64,000 nucleotides of DNA from Patellaria atrata CBS 101060 (lineage: Eukaryota > Ascomycota > Dothideomycetes > Patellariales > Patellariaceae), in assembly GCA_010093705.1 (NCBI GenBank), contig MU006089.1, positions 1,242,455 through 1,306,454 of the forward strand, written 5' to 3'. Under the pieces are notes generated by a model. It was given only the letters and a program-made list of their open reading frames with translations, was not told the origin of the DNA and made no database searches. Both the position numbers and the translations under genes were made by a program. Below are positions 11,376 through 22,757 of this stretch, piece after piece. The stretch's first letter is position 1; every line of letters starts with the position of its first letter.

Positions 11376-12695
11376 GGCAACAGGTGGAATTTCCCATAAG
11401 CCACCACGTTTTGACCCACGTCTGAGACAGTATGGCTTTCATACGACTCTCCCCAAACGAGAATGATAGATAGGATCGTGCTTCAAGCCTCTTTGCCCAA
11501 ACATGAAGCCACAGTTTCACGACTAGTTGTTCTGAAATGGGGAATATAGAAAGAAACTTCAGTGTAGCATCATGAGGTAATGTGAAAGTTTCTTGACTTT
11601 TTGGTCGGTAGCTGCACGGATTCCTGAACTATGGGGACATCCAAAGAAACAGACAAGTATCTGCCATCGAAAAACGTCAGAAACGTCCGATCAAAAACTG
11701 CTGATCAGTTCGAGAACTCGCATTCCTTCAAACTCGAGACGATCCGATAACGGATAACGGCATAAAGAGACGAGAGGAACCCCAGGAAGCAAACCCACGT
11801 CTCGAAAAGAAGAACGAATGCACGAACCTGAATACAAAGTCATCGCGAAGGAATCTCGCATCGAGGATCCCTGACCCCTCATTCGCTGCCCCTCGTTCCC
11901 GTTCCTGTTCCTGTAAATCCTGTACCTGAAGTGTTGAAATCGCCACCAAAGAAAGGCACCTTACAGTAGTTCATCAGCATAACAATCAATTCAATCATCT
12001 CGAACTGTCGATCTGGGCATATATCGATGAGTCTGCTGTTGTTGTGAAGATTTGCGAATAGTGGTCTGAAGAGAAAGCGTCCTCTGACTCGTGAAGTGCC
12101 CGTTTTGCTCACTTCGCCGGCTCCGAAAAAAAAGGCATTTCCCGCTCCCATAGTCGCCCCACTAGCGGGTGCTTGCACGTAGATTTTCGAACTCGAGCGG
12201 GAGGGAGAGGCCCGCTGCCGCCGCTTCGAAGGGTCATGATTCAGTTCGACTGACTCGATGGCGAAGTTGGGTTCTGGACGCTGGGCATCGCTATGAAAGT
12301 CGTGGGGTGATGAGAGGAATGGTAATGTTGGTAATTGCCATTTTTGTAGGTCTGCTATGGTTAGAATGTCGAAATTTTGTCATGTTTCTAGTTCCTGAGT
12401 GCGCTCCACATGGTGGAGGTACTCTCATGAATATTACATGGCATGGGTTGTAGGAGTGGGTGAGGTTCAAGAGAAGTCTGCAAGGCTACGATGAGTCGAC
12501 GACCATGAACGATGCGAGAACGAAAGTCAAGTTCAATCCTTATAGATGATTGTATTCTTCCTATTGTATCCACAAGAACAAGACTTTGATTTTACTCAAC
12601 GCCATAAAATCAACAGAGCCTCTCCACCATATTGTGATACAGTTCAAACGCCCAAATTCCTAATAAGCCGTTCCAAGCTGAAAGTAGCAAGCTGT

Positions 12696-13732
12696 CTATC
12701 GCACTTCCGTAACAGCAGAATTTTCATTTCTGATCCCCTTGACCTCCATAACCTCGGTGAACTCTGACGTTTCACCGAATTCCGTAACCGTGACCGTAAC
12801 GCTCTTTCCTTCCCTCCATTCGCTCTTCCTGTTCGTCACTATGTCTACACCGACGTGTCCATATCTCTCTTCCTCCATCTCAACCATGACGCCACTAGTC
12901 TCTACTACTTCTTCCTTGGCCTCGCCACTGGATGGAGCATCCATAAAAAGAATGAGACCACCTTTAATGATAGCATTTGCACCCAAAGGGTATCCTGACA
13001 AAGGATTCCCCTCGCCTTCAGTTGCTCTACCAGCGGGAGTCACAAAGCCTACGCTCTGGTAGAAGCCCTTAGACTCGGCATCACCACTCGCGACAACACT
13101 AGCACAGACTCCCTCCCTTCTTGCTTTGTCAATGCCCCAATTACACAGAAGTCTTCCCAGACCTCTTCGATGGAATCTGGGGTCAATGGCTAGAAGGTCG
13201 AGATAATAACCATTGTCTCTTCGGGTGCCGGTGGGGGACATAGATTGCCAGATGTGGGAGAAGAACGGGAAAGCGCGGTGGAATATCGTGAGAGCCTCTG
13301 GGCTATGAGCAGCGCGGTTCGGGAAGAAGTATGAAGACACAGCATTGCGAAGGATTTGAAGGGGTTTCATGAGGCGTCCTAACCATCAATTAGTATACAG
13401 TTGCCCAGGTAAGATACGGCAGGGGTAGGGGAAGACGTACTTGGGTCCCATCTCCAAAGTCCAGTGGCATTGGGACCTTGTTTTTCCCATTCTGCAACCC
13501 CCACAATGATTTCATTACCATTCTCGTCTTGCTCTGTAGCCACGATATAGGTGTGCGCCCAATCCCACCAGTTCTCCCGGTTACGTCTGTGCCAGAAAGC
13601 TACATAGTCCGCTGGATACTGCTGACGGCGGGGATGTATGAGATTAGAGAAGAGCTCGTCGTTTGCAAAACCTGCCGCACAACACGCTGAAATTGCGGGG
13701 AGATCTGAAGCTCTTGCTAGACGTATTGGCAT
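12696..13732 (-). CDS. GNAT-family N-acetyltransferase
   Basis: Two exons (13732-13441 and 13378-12696) joined across a 62-nt GTACGT...TTAG intron give 324 residues. The start MPIRLARASDLPAI is the usual first beta strand of GNAT proteins; an in-frame ATG 45 codons upstream is rejected because the added sequence is low-complexity leader. Motif A is clear: LDLLAIDPRFHRRGLGRLLC, with the R-x-x-G-x-G acetyl-CoA loop, and motif B follows in DAESKGFYQSVGF. The enzyme transfers acetyl from acetyl-CoA to an amine, and its substrate is unknown. After the GNAT fold there is a C-terminal tail of about 100 residues rich in Glu/Val/Thr that ordinary GNATs lack. Confidence 0.88.
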
Positions 13733-15053
13733 ATTGGAATTGAGCAATTGACCAGGAATAGAACGAGTACGTAAATTGAGAAATTGAGATTTCAGGAATG
13801 CTTGTATAGGGAATTCTGAATTCTCAGGAGGGAAATAGAATCGGATCAGTTTCAAACTTTCAATCACAGAAACAACACAATTGACACATGAAAAAAGCTG
13901 TAAAGTGCGATCACCAGTTTTAAGCGGTCAAGTCTTGTTCGAAGCTGCAGCAATAGATAACGCCACAACCACCATATTCTCGAGGTTACCCCTTCCATCT
14001 TGCGTTAAATGCAGAGATGAAGTCGGCAGAGTCGGGGCCCCGAAAGCCACCACGTACAGCCGGACATGCTAAGGAAAAGAGAAAAGCCTCGACGGTAGGG
14101 GAGTACAGTAGTGGCATGGTGCAACTTCCAGAGTCGCGAGGCATTCTGGGTCTGGGATGCAGAAACCATGGCCAGTTTGGGTCGTTAAATTTCTGAACAA
14201 AAGCATTATGGAGAGAGGTCGTCGGCTTCGGGCCTTCCACATGATGTTGGCGGATCGTACAGGACTTATGCAAGTCTAAGGTGCAACTCTTAATAATTAT
14301 GCATACTGTCTGCAAGTGGCACAGGTAGGCTGAAGTGTTGAGAAAGTAATCTGACTTTTAGTTCGGAATAGACGACCATATGGGAACATACGTAAAAGTA
14401 ATAGTTGGATTCATTAATCGATTGATTGATAGCATAATGCTTGCAGAACGTTATCGCTTACAAGATTAGGGAGAGAAAATACTGTTTTCGGGCTTTTCGT
14501 GAATCGGGGAGATAACATAGGGTGAAACCTCTCTCTAGGTATTCTCTTCATACTTGGGTTCTATGGATATTCAGAAACGCTTCTGACTATTGACTATAAT
14601 CAAGAGACTGTTCAAAAGTAGTATGGGGTTCTGATAATCTCGAATTCGAAAGACGATCTGCGGCGGCACCATAGATACTAGCTTGATGATTATCAGAGAC
14701 ACTGGGATACAAATTTGGTAATACAGTTGAGGAGACAGAAAATTCTAAGATATTGTTTAAGCGCCTAGCTTCATACGACTTGATTGGATCAAATGTTTAC
14801 TGTGTAGGGGGGATAGACTCTTCTCCCTCTTGTGCTGTTTGTGCCATTTGCATCGCCTAAGGGGCCCTTCTCGTCTCATTGACCTCACTGGCCGGACGAC
14901 ATCGTCACACGCAAGTCTGCTGTTGCCTGAAGCCTAGCCGTCACTCAGTCATAGTTCTACATGATGAAAGCTTCTGTTTCTTCTCTCATTACGTTTTTTT
15001 CTGAGCGTACGGTACTTGTACACCTGGGGACCAACATACTCCCTTGAATTGCA
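13733..15053. other. Intergenic, divergent promoters
   Basis: Lies between the divergently transcribed acetyltransferase (minus) and deubiquitinase (plus), so it holds both promoters. The 13986-14315 minus frame has no support. No repeats recognised. Confidence 0.5.
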
Positions 15054-15875
15054 ATGGCAGACCCTACTCCCAAATCCCCGAGGGAATCGATAGCTGACTA
15101 TCCTGACTATCCAAACAAGAGGAAACATTTTATCCCTCTAGGTATGATACATCAAACTAGCTCATAGGTCTTCTCTAACTCATCAATAGAGAATAACCCT
15201 GAAGTTTTCTCTCATCTGATCCAATGCCTTGGGATTTCCCCCTCTCTCGGTTTTCACGACATCTACTCCATTGACGATCCCTCACTACTATCTTTCATAC
15301 CTCGTCCTGCTTACGCGCTGCTCTTTATCTGTCCCTCTGAAGTCTACTATCGCGCCCGTGCCAACGAACCTCAGTTCCCCGACTATAACGGATCCGGCTC
15401 CGATGAACCAGTAGTATGGTACAAGCAGACGATTGGTAACGCATGTGGTCTCATAGGCCTGTTACACGGTATCAGCAACGGAAAAGCCCGCAATTTCATC
15501 ACTCCTGGCTCAGATATAGATACTCTGATCAAAGATGCTATTTTGTTAAAGCCACAGCCGCGAGCAGATTTACTTTACAACTCGTCCACCCTTGAGAGTG
15601 CTCATGCATCTGCAGCTGTCAGGGGTGACACTGTAGCACCAGACGCCGAACCTTCTCCGGAATTGCATTATATCTGCTTCGCCAAAGGAGCAGACGGCCA
15701 TTTGTATGAATTGGAGGGTGGCTGGAACGGCCCGATCGACCGTGGACAGCTGGAGGAGCATGAGGATATGCTGAGTGAACGGGCACTGAGTTTGGGAGTC
15801 AAGTTGTTGATGGAGAAGGCAGGTGGTAATCTAAACTTTAGCTGTGTAGCGTTGGCTCCGAGTTTCGACTCATGA
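15054..15875 (+). CDS. YUH1: Ubiquitin carboxyl-terminal hydrolase, UCH (peptidase C12) family
   Basis: Two exons, 15054-15141 and 15190-15875, joined across a 48-nt GTATGA...ATAG intron, give 257 residues. Family landmarks: VVWYKQTIGNACGLIGLLH holds the oxyanion Gln (about 109) and catalytic Cys (about 115); GADGHLYELEGG holds the catalytic His (about 200). In human UCHL3 and yeast Yuh1 the third residue is Asp in an L-D-G motif; here the same position reads L-E-G. My recollection is that Glu is common in filamentous-fungal members, so this is probably not inactivating. Length is close to UCHL3/Yuh1. The expected role is cytoplasmic cleavage of small C-terminal adducts from ubiquitin or of a Nedd8/Rub1 precursor. 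The proposed first exon restores the usual N-terminal region and is well supported by frame. Confidence 0.93.
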
Positions 15876-18800
15876 GCATCAAGATGCCCATATAGCCTCA
15901 AGTACTCATGCTAAGATGTATGGAGACATCTGAATAAGGTCAGGTTCTTACACTTCCGTTTCCGTTTCATTCGCATCTGAGAATGAGTTCATTGGTAAGT
16001 TCTATGTGAGAGTTTAAGGTATGTCGCATCGCCTAGTAGGTCTTAGGAAGGGCTCCATCCCTATCAGAGTCTTTATTCTCGTCCTCAGTTAGCAACACAA
16101 TAGTAATCAAAACTAATTTTGCTTACTCGGCCCTTCGTCTCATTTGTTGATATGCTTCGTCTCTGAATTCGAATATACTCCTTGTTATCACACAGTTCTT
16201 GACTCAATCGGATAATCACTTGTTCACCAGCAAGATTCATCGAATTTGCCCTATTTTCTTCCATTGCGTATCTTTAAACGTTATATCTGAGCAATGAACT
16301 CTTCCCATTGTGTTCGTCTTCAGTGTACCTCTAACTTCACTAAGGAATCATCTCATTTTTCGCTCGAGTCGGTGCTCCCCTCGATGTGTAGGTGTAAAAT
16401 CATCGAAAGACGTAAGATATAGAAGTAGAGGATAAAAGAACCGGTTGCGCGAAACAATTAGGAATGCGAGCGATAGTCCGACTGATGTTCGTATGGTGTA
16501 GAACGTTGGAGGAGGTAAAGCGAAAACGGCATCCAAATCGCTGCCTTGCTTGCAACGAGTATGGCAAGCGCTACTTCCGTATCGAAACATACTCAGGGTT
16601 GTAATGAGTGTATGGAACTCGTACTTTACCGCGGCCTTGACGTCTGGTAGGATACGTTCTAATGTTACATTGTGCCACCCCCCATTTCCTGTACGCTGTG
16701 CTTACCCACGAGTAGGCGCGATGCTCGGATACGTTTTCGACCTCCAATTCTGCGCCGGTCGCGTATAAAGCTGCTCGTATGCTACTCCTGCTGCTGCTGT
16801 AATCATATTGACCCGTTCTACCCATGAGTTGGATCCCACCGTGGACATACCCGATACTCGAACTTTCGGTTTGGGTATCGCAATCACCTATATAACGGCT
16901 TCGTAACTATATAGCTATCCAGATGGAATTCGATGGCTATTGCTTGTCCCTCTTCTCTGTTTTATTAGCTCTTAGTATTCTCTTCAACTTTCCTGTTCAA
17001 GGTAAACACGGATTGTGCAGAAACATTTCAGAATGATGGCCCTCTGCGCATCTCATAACATTTCAGCAGCACATTGGCCAGGTCATTGAGCTCTTTAAAT
17101 GGACTCAAGTTCATATTCACTTATCATCGCTCTCTTTGTTTGTGATCTTTACGTGTGGGGTGACGGTTAATACTTTCTTTTGTGGGTTGTAACAAAGTAG
17201 ATGCTTGTCGCGATATATGAATGTCTAGACCTCTTTGAACATGAGAAAGAGCGGCCACTCATCTCTAGCGGTTCGATTCCATTTTTTTCGCCTAAATACT
17301 CTATTGCAATATGTGGCCAGATTCCCAGGCCGCGTGAGTTGATTGTTCATCGCCAGTGCGGAGGTTCCCGAGTCCACTGTGATGGTCTCTTCTCTGAGAG
17401 CCTTGAGCCAACGGAAGGCACCTGGGACTGCGTTCATACGGAATTTATTGCGTCTAGAGGTTACTTTTTGGGGCAGGTCGTATCAACTTGTTAATTTCTA
17501 GGCACCGAAACACGAGAGAAAATCGGAAACGGGATCCAACAAGATCGGAGGCTCCGGAGCTCCTTCGAGAGTCGAGACACTTGATACCTGACTATTCTCT
17601 GATGTCTGCAGTCGGCCCGCTCGCTCTACTCCTAGATCCTCCCCGATGATAGGCCGAACACGTTATAGGGAATAGCTGACAATCGCCGCGGGGGGGGAGC
17701 TCCGGATCTATCCCGTATGTTGCTCCCGCCCTGCCCTCCGCCCTCGATTCCTTTCGCTCCCTAGCCGCAAGCCAGACCTTCTCTACCGCCACTTTTAATC
17801 CATCAGTCGAGTATACATTGGAGATTTTCTACGGTATTTCAAAATTACTCTTTTAAATCACCCTGTGGCTAGTATCCAGTTCTCTAAGTAAGTGAACCTT
17901 TCTTCCTACCGTGTTCCTTCCACATCCCCTCGGCCTACCAAGCGCCGATGACGTCCTACCAAGCTCCCAAAGGAATTATCACTTCAGGAAATCCTGCTCA
18001 TTGTTCCTCTTTACCTTATCCATACCCTTTTACTCCCGTCAGCCCGTGTGCTTACCGATGAAAATGCGCAGAAACTTACAGATATCTGATACTTTTACTA
18101 ATTAACCTTTGGAATTAGTATTAACCATTCTCGACTATTTCACCCTTCATCGTACCTCCCAACCCTCATTTTCTCTAAGCCATGCTGCGGGCAATTGGGG
18201 CATGTCGGCGCCCATGAAAATGTTCTCCGAAAGATCTTTCATAACATTCAGTGCGACTGTGGGATATCTCCCGGTATAATACTCTTTATACTCATCTCAA
18301 TTCGGCCCTTGTGGTTCCTATGACGTTCAACGAATCTATCCTCTACTCTTTAGGTCAGTCCCAAATTGCGGTTATACCCTCAGCGTCTTTCCTCCTTTGG
18401 TCTATAGAGGCCCAAAGAACACATTCAACAAAGGTTCAATAACTTACCTATTTCGACATCCTTTGACGGCCCGGTTCTAATCTATCTCATTCCCTACACC
18501 CAACCAGCGTTTTCTCCGGACGGTCTAGCCTCGAAGACCTAAGATACCAACCTACCATCAAGGTTACTATTTTAAGGAAATAGAAACGGCTATTTGGTAT
18601 TCAATATCCACTCTAGGTCTTATTCGGGTCGAACGGTTCGAAAATAATTTTAAACATCCTCTCTATCCTTCTTTCAGCTCATAGTCCCACCTATAATCTT
18701 TAGTCATTATTCTATCCATATTGACTATAGGAGAGATGTCTTACGTAGTCTAACAACATATATAATTCTCAATGACGGGATCACCCCTTCATAGCATGAA

Positions 18801-20212
18801 TTCCTACCTTTGCTCCTCCTTATCGCGTTACAGTGGTTCTTCTTCGGCCGGCGTGGCGCCTAGACGTTCCAAGAACTCCAGAATCTGGTCAAATCCCTAC
18901 GCCTTCTGATCATCTTGTAACGATCCCTTCATACGAATCCCTCCTCGCGACTCTTTCCCTCGGACCAGATAGTAGCGGAGATGTTCTACGACATACTAAA
19001 TCATTTCCCGTTTGGTGATCCTGCTATAGTGGTTCATCGGTTCCTGCATGTCACATGTATCCCCAGTACTCCCCTTCTATCGGTCAATGAATGTCGAAAG
19101 CCGTTCGTCAAAACGCGGTATTCTATTTACCCTTTTGGTAACTAATTATTTTAGGCAGTCAATCTCATGATGTCTCCACCACCTCGAGCACTTTCAATGG
19201 CAATGAAATTCGAGTTTTACCCCTTTCGCTCTCCGTGGTCCTAGATTATCGTTCTTAATGCGTGACTTATACCTTCACACGTCGCTCTCCTCCACTAATG
19301 TGGTTTTATATTCCTAACGGAATCTAACTTATTACACCCTTTACAACACTTTGTGGCGGTGTTTAGATATTCTTGGTGCGGTCGCATTACCTCTATATTT
19401 TCAATAACCAAGCGAACTCTGTTCCCAGAACAATAGTCCTCTCCACAAACCGTCTCACCTCCGTAAACCTTCTGGAGGCTCATGATAGAGTTTTGTGTTT
19501 TTGTCGCATCCGACCAATCCTCCTACTTCCCTACCAGTAAAGAATGAGAAAACTAGGTCACCCTCTATAGGTAGGATCGTTATGATATATTGCGGCTCTT
19601 AGTGTCCGCCCTTGCCTCGTAGTCCCGGCAACCACTTTCACCCCTCCGGCTAAGATACCTTAAAGACGTCCTACAAGAAAAGAATTTTTTTCAATCCATT
19701 ACTTGTAAAGGATACTCGGGTTTCTATTTAACTTATTTCGTTCGCAGGTCTCGATCTTACTCCTTTGACCCTACCCCTATCGACCCTACTCTTATCGACC
19801 CTACTCCTACTAAACCTTCTCCTCCTACCGAACCCTCTCCTATCGATTTTTCTCCTATCAAACGTCCTTATATCGACGGTGTCCAATCTACCCTACTCCT
19901 ATCGGCACCGCACCTCTCGATCCTACTCCTATCAACCCCTTTTATCAATAACTCCGCACTCAATAGTTAATTACCCCTATTCAGACAACGCCTCGTTTAT
20001 AAGACTCTTTAGTACTATTCTACCCCTCTATTATCCGAATACTAGGAATTCTAGTATTTACATTGAGTAATCCCGTGCGACCAAATTTCATAATCGCGTT
20101 GATTTTAAAAGAGGTTTTTACCAGCGGAAGTATTCTTAAGGTAAAACTGCGTTATCTTATGTCAAGGCTCAACCTCAGATGAGAGCTGAAAGGTATATTG
20201 CTGTATGTACAT
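15876..20212. other. Gene-poor, probably repeat-derived region
   Basis: No supported gene over 4.3 kb. From about 17.9 to 20.1 kb the plus strand is strongly pyrimidine-biased, with recurring CCTACTCCTATCGA-like phrases (clearest at 19760-19930). A short GC-rich island with a run of nine G sits near 17686. Stops occur in all frames. I take this as old repeat sequence but cannot name an element family: no reverse transcriptase, integrase, protease or zinc-knuckle text is readable. Confidence 0.45.
19760..19935 (+). repeat. Imperfect tandem CCTACTCCTATCGA-type repeat
   Basis: Units of roughly 15-17 bases of the form CCCTACTCCTATCGA recur about ten times with substitutions. Any translation is low-complexity Leu/Ser, so this is called a degenerate simple array. 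Confidence 0.55.
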
Positions 20213-20408
20213 GAAGCTTAAACTTAAGGAAAGAAAGTAAAAGAGAGTATCAGAACAGCGTGAGCTGTTCTATTAAAGTACAACATGACTAAGCTACTGG
20301 ATCATGCATGGAGCTTAAACTTAAGGAAAGAATGTAAGAGAAAGTGCCAGAACAACGTAAGTTGTTCTATTTAAGTATAGCATAGCTAAGCCGCTGGATC
20401 ATCCAAGG
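20213..20408 (+). repeat. 98-bp tandem duplication with an internal palindrome
   Basis: Two head-to-tail units (20213-20310 and 20311-20408) begin GAGCTTAAACTTAAGGAAAG or a close variant and end CTGGATCAT. Each contains a perfect hairpin: AGAACAGC-GTGA-GCTGTTCT in unit 1 and AGAACAAC-GTAA-GTTGTTCT in unit 2. The units differ at scattered positions, with many differences being G/A or C/T. No coding content. It could be part of a non-autonomous or long-dead element; just after it, about 20415-20440, is a TATCGGGTCTAACCCGTGAC segment of unknown nature. Confidence 0.8.
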
Positions 20409-21654
20409 CACTTATACCTATCGGGTCTAACCCGTGACATCTTACCTATAAAATTAGAATATTAATTAATAATATTAAGCGCTACCTTTATATAATATAG
20501 GTTAATAGTAAGTTACAAACTATTCATCCTCGCGTTAGGCTACTATTGGTTAGGAAAACTGCTAAGGAGTGATAATAATGAACGGCGAGCATCGTCCTAG
20601 GTTATAACAGCAACTTCCATAACCTCCATTTCCCTATACTTTATCTCCACGCGACGTCTACCTATGACGACTCCGTAAGTGTAACATACAATCTCACTTG
20701 TGCAAATATCACCATTCGATCTCAGCTAATACAACCTCGAATGGAGTAAGTTTTAATCGGATCCAGCCGCCTTTAAGCAGAACTTCTACCAATCCCCTAC
20801 CGATTTCAGCGCATTCCACAATTTTATCCCCTTCTATAGTTCCCCTCGGGCTGTTATCGTAATGTGCTCTACAACGTGCATGCTCCTACAAATATAACAC
20901 AAAGCTACAATACTGGGGCAAAGGGCACGGAGGTGTGATTTTTGCGGGTTAGGGGTTTTTATTACGGGCTGGCACCGTGAGGATAAGAGGAAGCGCCGCC
21001 ATTAGTTCCTGTGAAATAATGTGAAAGACTTACTTGCGGGACAGAGAGAAAGGGGTGTTGCAAATGGTTTGTGTTGATGGCCGTGCAATTGATCGCAATC
21101 AGATAGGCGAGTAATCCTCAAACCAGAGCAAAGGATCCTGCACAGTGTAAAATCAAATTCGAGGTAGCTAAGGAAATAATCAATAGCTGATATGGGGAAA
21201 GCTGCGGAAACTGATCAATTTTGTAAGCAACGAGACGGATGGACTATTTTCAATCTCAGCAGAAAGTCGATCTCAAGTGGGCGAGTAATCTCAAGCCAGA
21301 GATAGGCTTACAAAGTAAGTATCCGAAACTCCTTGTCAATGCTCTATGAGCGCCTCCATGATAAACACCACTAGAGCAACATAATCCGTCAATCTGACCA
21401 ATAACTTTCCACTCATGATTGAAAGTCCCGTCGACGTGGTCAAGCAATCTTCCTACCCAACAGGCCATATAACGCAATCGACAAACACACCAAAGAAAAT
21501 GAACAGCCGCCTTGATAACTTTTGGGGAGTAGTTTGCATCCACCGACAGCAAGAATCGTAAAGACCCTAAACCACAATTAGTATCCATTCTATTAACGAC
21601 ATTCAGGGGAACATGCAATGACTGGTCTTCAACAATCGAATCCACCACCTGTTT
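20409..21654. other. AT-rich spacer downstream of the TBP-fold gene
   Basis: Mostly AT-rich. A short direct repeat is present: GGCGAGTAATC...CAAACCAGAG at about 21107 and GGCGAGTAATC...CAAGCCAGAG at about 21280. A 130-codon minus-strand frame (21256-21648) starts directly after the TBP-fold stop; it is rich in Cys/Leu/Arg, matches nothing I know and runs into the repeat, so I do not call it a gene. Confidence 0.4.
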
Positions 21655-22599
21655 CTAGTGAAAGTATGGTCGATAATTAGGATCCAATCCGTCGATGAAT
21701 TCTGAGGGCGCGTAGGGGAAAGGAAGCACATTTTCGTGCCATTCTGAAACCGAGGGAATCAGGTCGGCGAATTGCGGGAGGAAAGCGAACTGCAGCTGGC
21801 GGATGGGCATAGGGTGCAGGATTAGCGGCGTAGACTGCCGCACTGCGGGATCCTGAGAAATTTGCGTGTATTCCGCTGGAAAGATACTCAGCACTGAATA
21901 AGGAGGCGCGGGGCCTCGTCTATGCTGAGGGATGGGGTACGTGGGGACGGGTGCTGCTTTGAGAACCTCATTTAGAGCTGGGGGAGGGGGAAGCTGGTAT
22001 TGAGGTAAGAGAACGCTCAAGAGCATCATCCCGGTCTGTAAGGCCTGTTCGTCAGTGAAGCCTGAGACGCGAATATAACCAGTTTTTGAGATCTGGGCCG
22101 TCATTCGCGGTTCCGGGATACGGAAGACGAGCTGGTGGTTCAGTTCAGGCTCGTAGGTAATATGTTCACGGTATGGTGATTGGTTGCGTAGTCTCTCCAG
22201 GTGAAGGTTGAGATGGGCCTCACTCACAGCAGTCATATTGGAGACTCTGAAGTGTGTCAACTGTGTTCCGGGGCGGACCTTCTGGAGCATGGCAACGAAT
22301 TTATCGGCCGCTTTCTTGGCGTCATCGACGGTTCGCGTTCCTGTGATCAACATTGACATGCTCTTCCAGAAGATGATAGCGGAGGCGGCGGGGTTGCGAA
22401 CTCTGGCCGTTACGCTTGTTCCGCGGCGGGCACGATACTCAACATTGTCTCCGAATCGTGCCATGTCCTGTGGCGGTATGCAGACACTGTAGCCACAGTG
22501 GGCTTGAATGTTGACAATTTCCCACTCAAGGTCCAGAGGGACATTAGGCGGGTGTAGAGGGAAGTGAATGCGATTTCTGGGCACAGGTTGGGATGACAT
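21655..22599 (-). CDS. Divergent TATA-binding-protein-fold protein (TBP paralogue)
   Basis: A single intronless frame of 314 residues from the ATG at 22599 (MSSQPVPRNRIHF); an upstream in-frame ATG adds only leader-like residues. The two direct TBP repeats can be followed. Repeat 1 reads WEIVNIQAHCGYSV...NVEYRARRGTSVTARVRNP, ASAIIFWKS, MLITGTRTVDDAKKAADKF, matching TBP text such as AEYNPKRFAAVIMRIREP and TGAKSEDDSKLASRKY. Repeat 2 reads THFRVSNMTAVSEAHLNLHL, ITYEPELNHQLVFRIPEPRM, GYIRVSGF, matching LEGL...SSYEPELFPGLIYRM. Aligned by eye, three of the four DNA-kinking Phe of yeast TBP are replaced (F99 by Gly, F190 by Asn, F207 by Ser) and only F116 is kept. A Pro-rich tail of about 120 residues follows the fold. 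It is likely not the essential TBP, and its DNA binding is doubtful. Confidence 0.8.
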   Translation of the reverse strand: MSSQPVPRNRIHFPLHPPNVPLDLEWEIVNIQAHCGYSVCIPPQDMARFGDNVEYRARRGTSVTARVRNPAASAIIFWKSMSMLITGTRTVDDAKKAADKFVAMLQKVRPGTQLTHFRVSNMTAVSEAHLNLHLERLRNQSPYREHITYEPELNHQLVFRIPEPRMTAQISKTGYIRVSGFTDEQALQTGMMLLSVLLPQYQLPPPPALNEVLKAAPVPTYPIPQHRRGPAPPYSVLSIFPAEYTQISQDPAVRQSTPLILHPMPIRQLQFAFLPQFADLIPSVSEWHENVLPFPYAPSEFIDGLDPNYRPYFH

Positions 22600-22746
22600 T
22601 ATGAGAGACAAGAAGTATGGTTGAACACAGCAGGGTGAATATGCGGTTACTCCACTGTAGGTTGAAAGTGTTGTAAATTTGGTAACTGTTGCAAGCACAA
22701 GATGGAGTGGGGTGTAAGAAAGATGGAGGGTTGGGGTTCTGAAGAC

Positions 22747-22757
22747 CTTTTTATACG
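22747..22757 (-). promoter_or_regulatory. TATA box of the TBP-fold gene
   Basis: Read on the minus strand the sequence is CGTATAAAAAG, about 150 bases before the start codon at 22599. A good TATA match in a position usual for fungi. Confidence 0.5.

Larger units (their letters stand above)
8201..12695. other. 4.5-kb gene-poor stretch
   Basis: No supported gene. The longest open frames (8935-9330 minus, 131 codons; 11879-12178 minus; 9955-10233 minus; 12169-12453 plus) lack domains and splice-linked partners. The region does hold a diverged dispersed repeat (two copies, listed separately). The segment just above 8200 is the promoter of the permease. Confidence 0.5.

Noticed and set aside
11879-12178. 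99-codon minus-strand frame ending in a Gly/Thr repeat
   Set aside because: No leader, no domain, overlaps another minus frame; probably chance.
17900-20100. Suspected LTR retroelement in the pyrimidine-rich stretch
   Set aside because: No pol or gag text, no matching terminal repeats and no primer-binding site seen; repeat origin is only a guess from composition.
21256-21648. 130-codon minus-strand frame just after the TBP-fold gene
   Set aside because: No domain, Cys/Leu/Arg-rich, runs into a short direct repeat; too weak to call, though an adjoining gene cannot be fully excluded.
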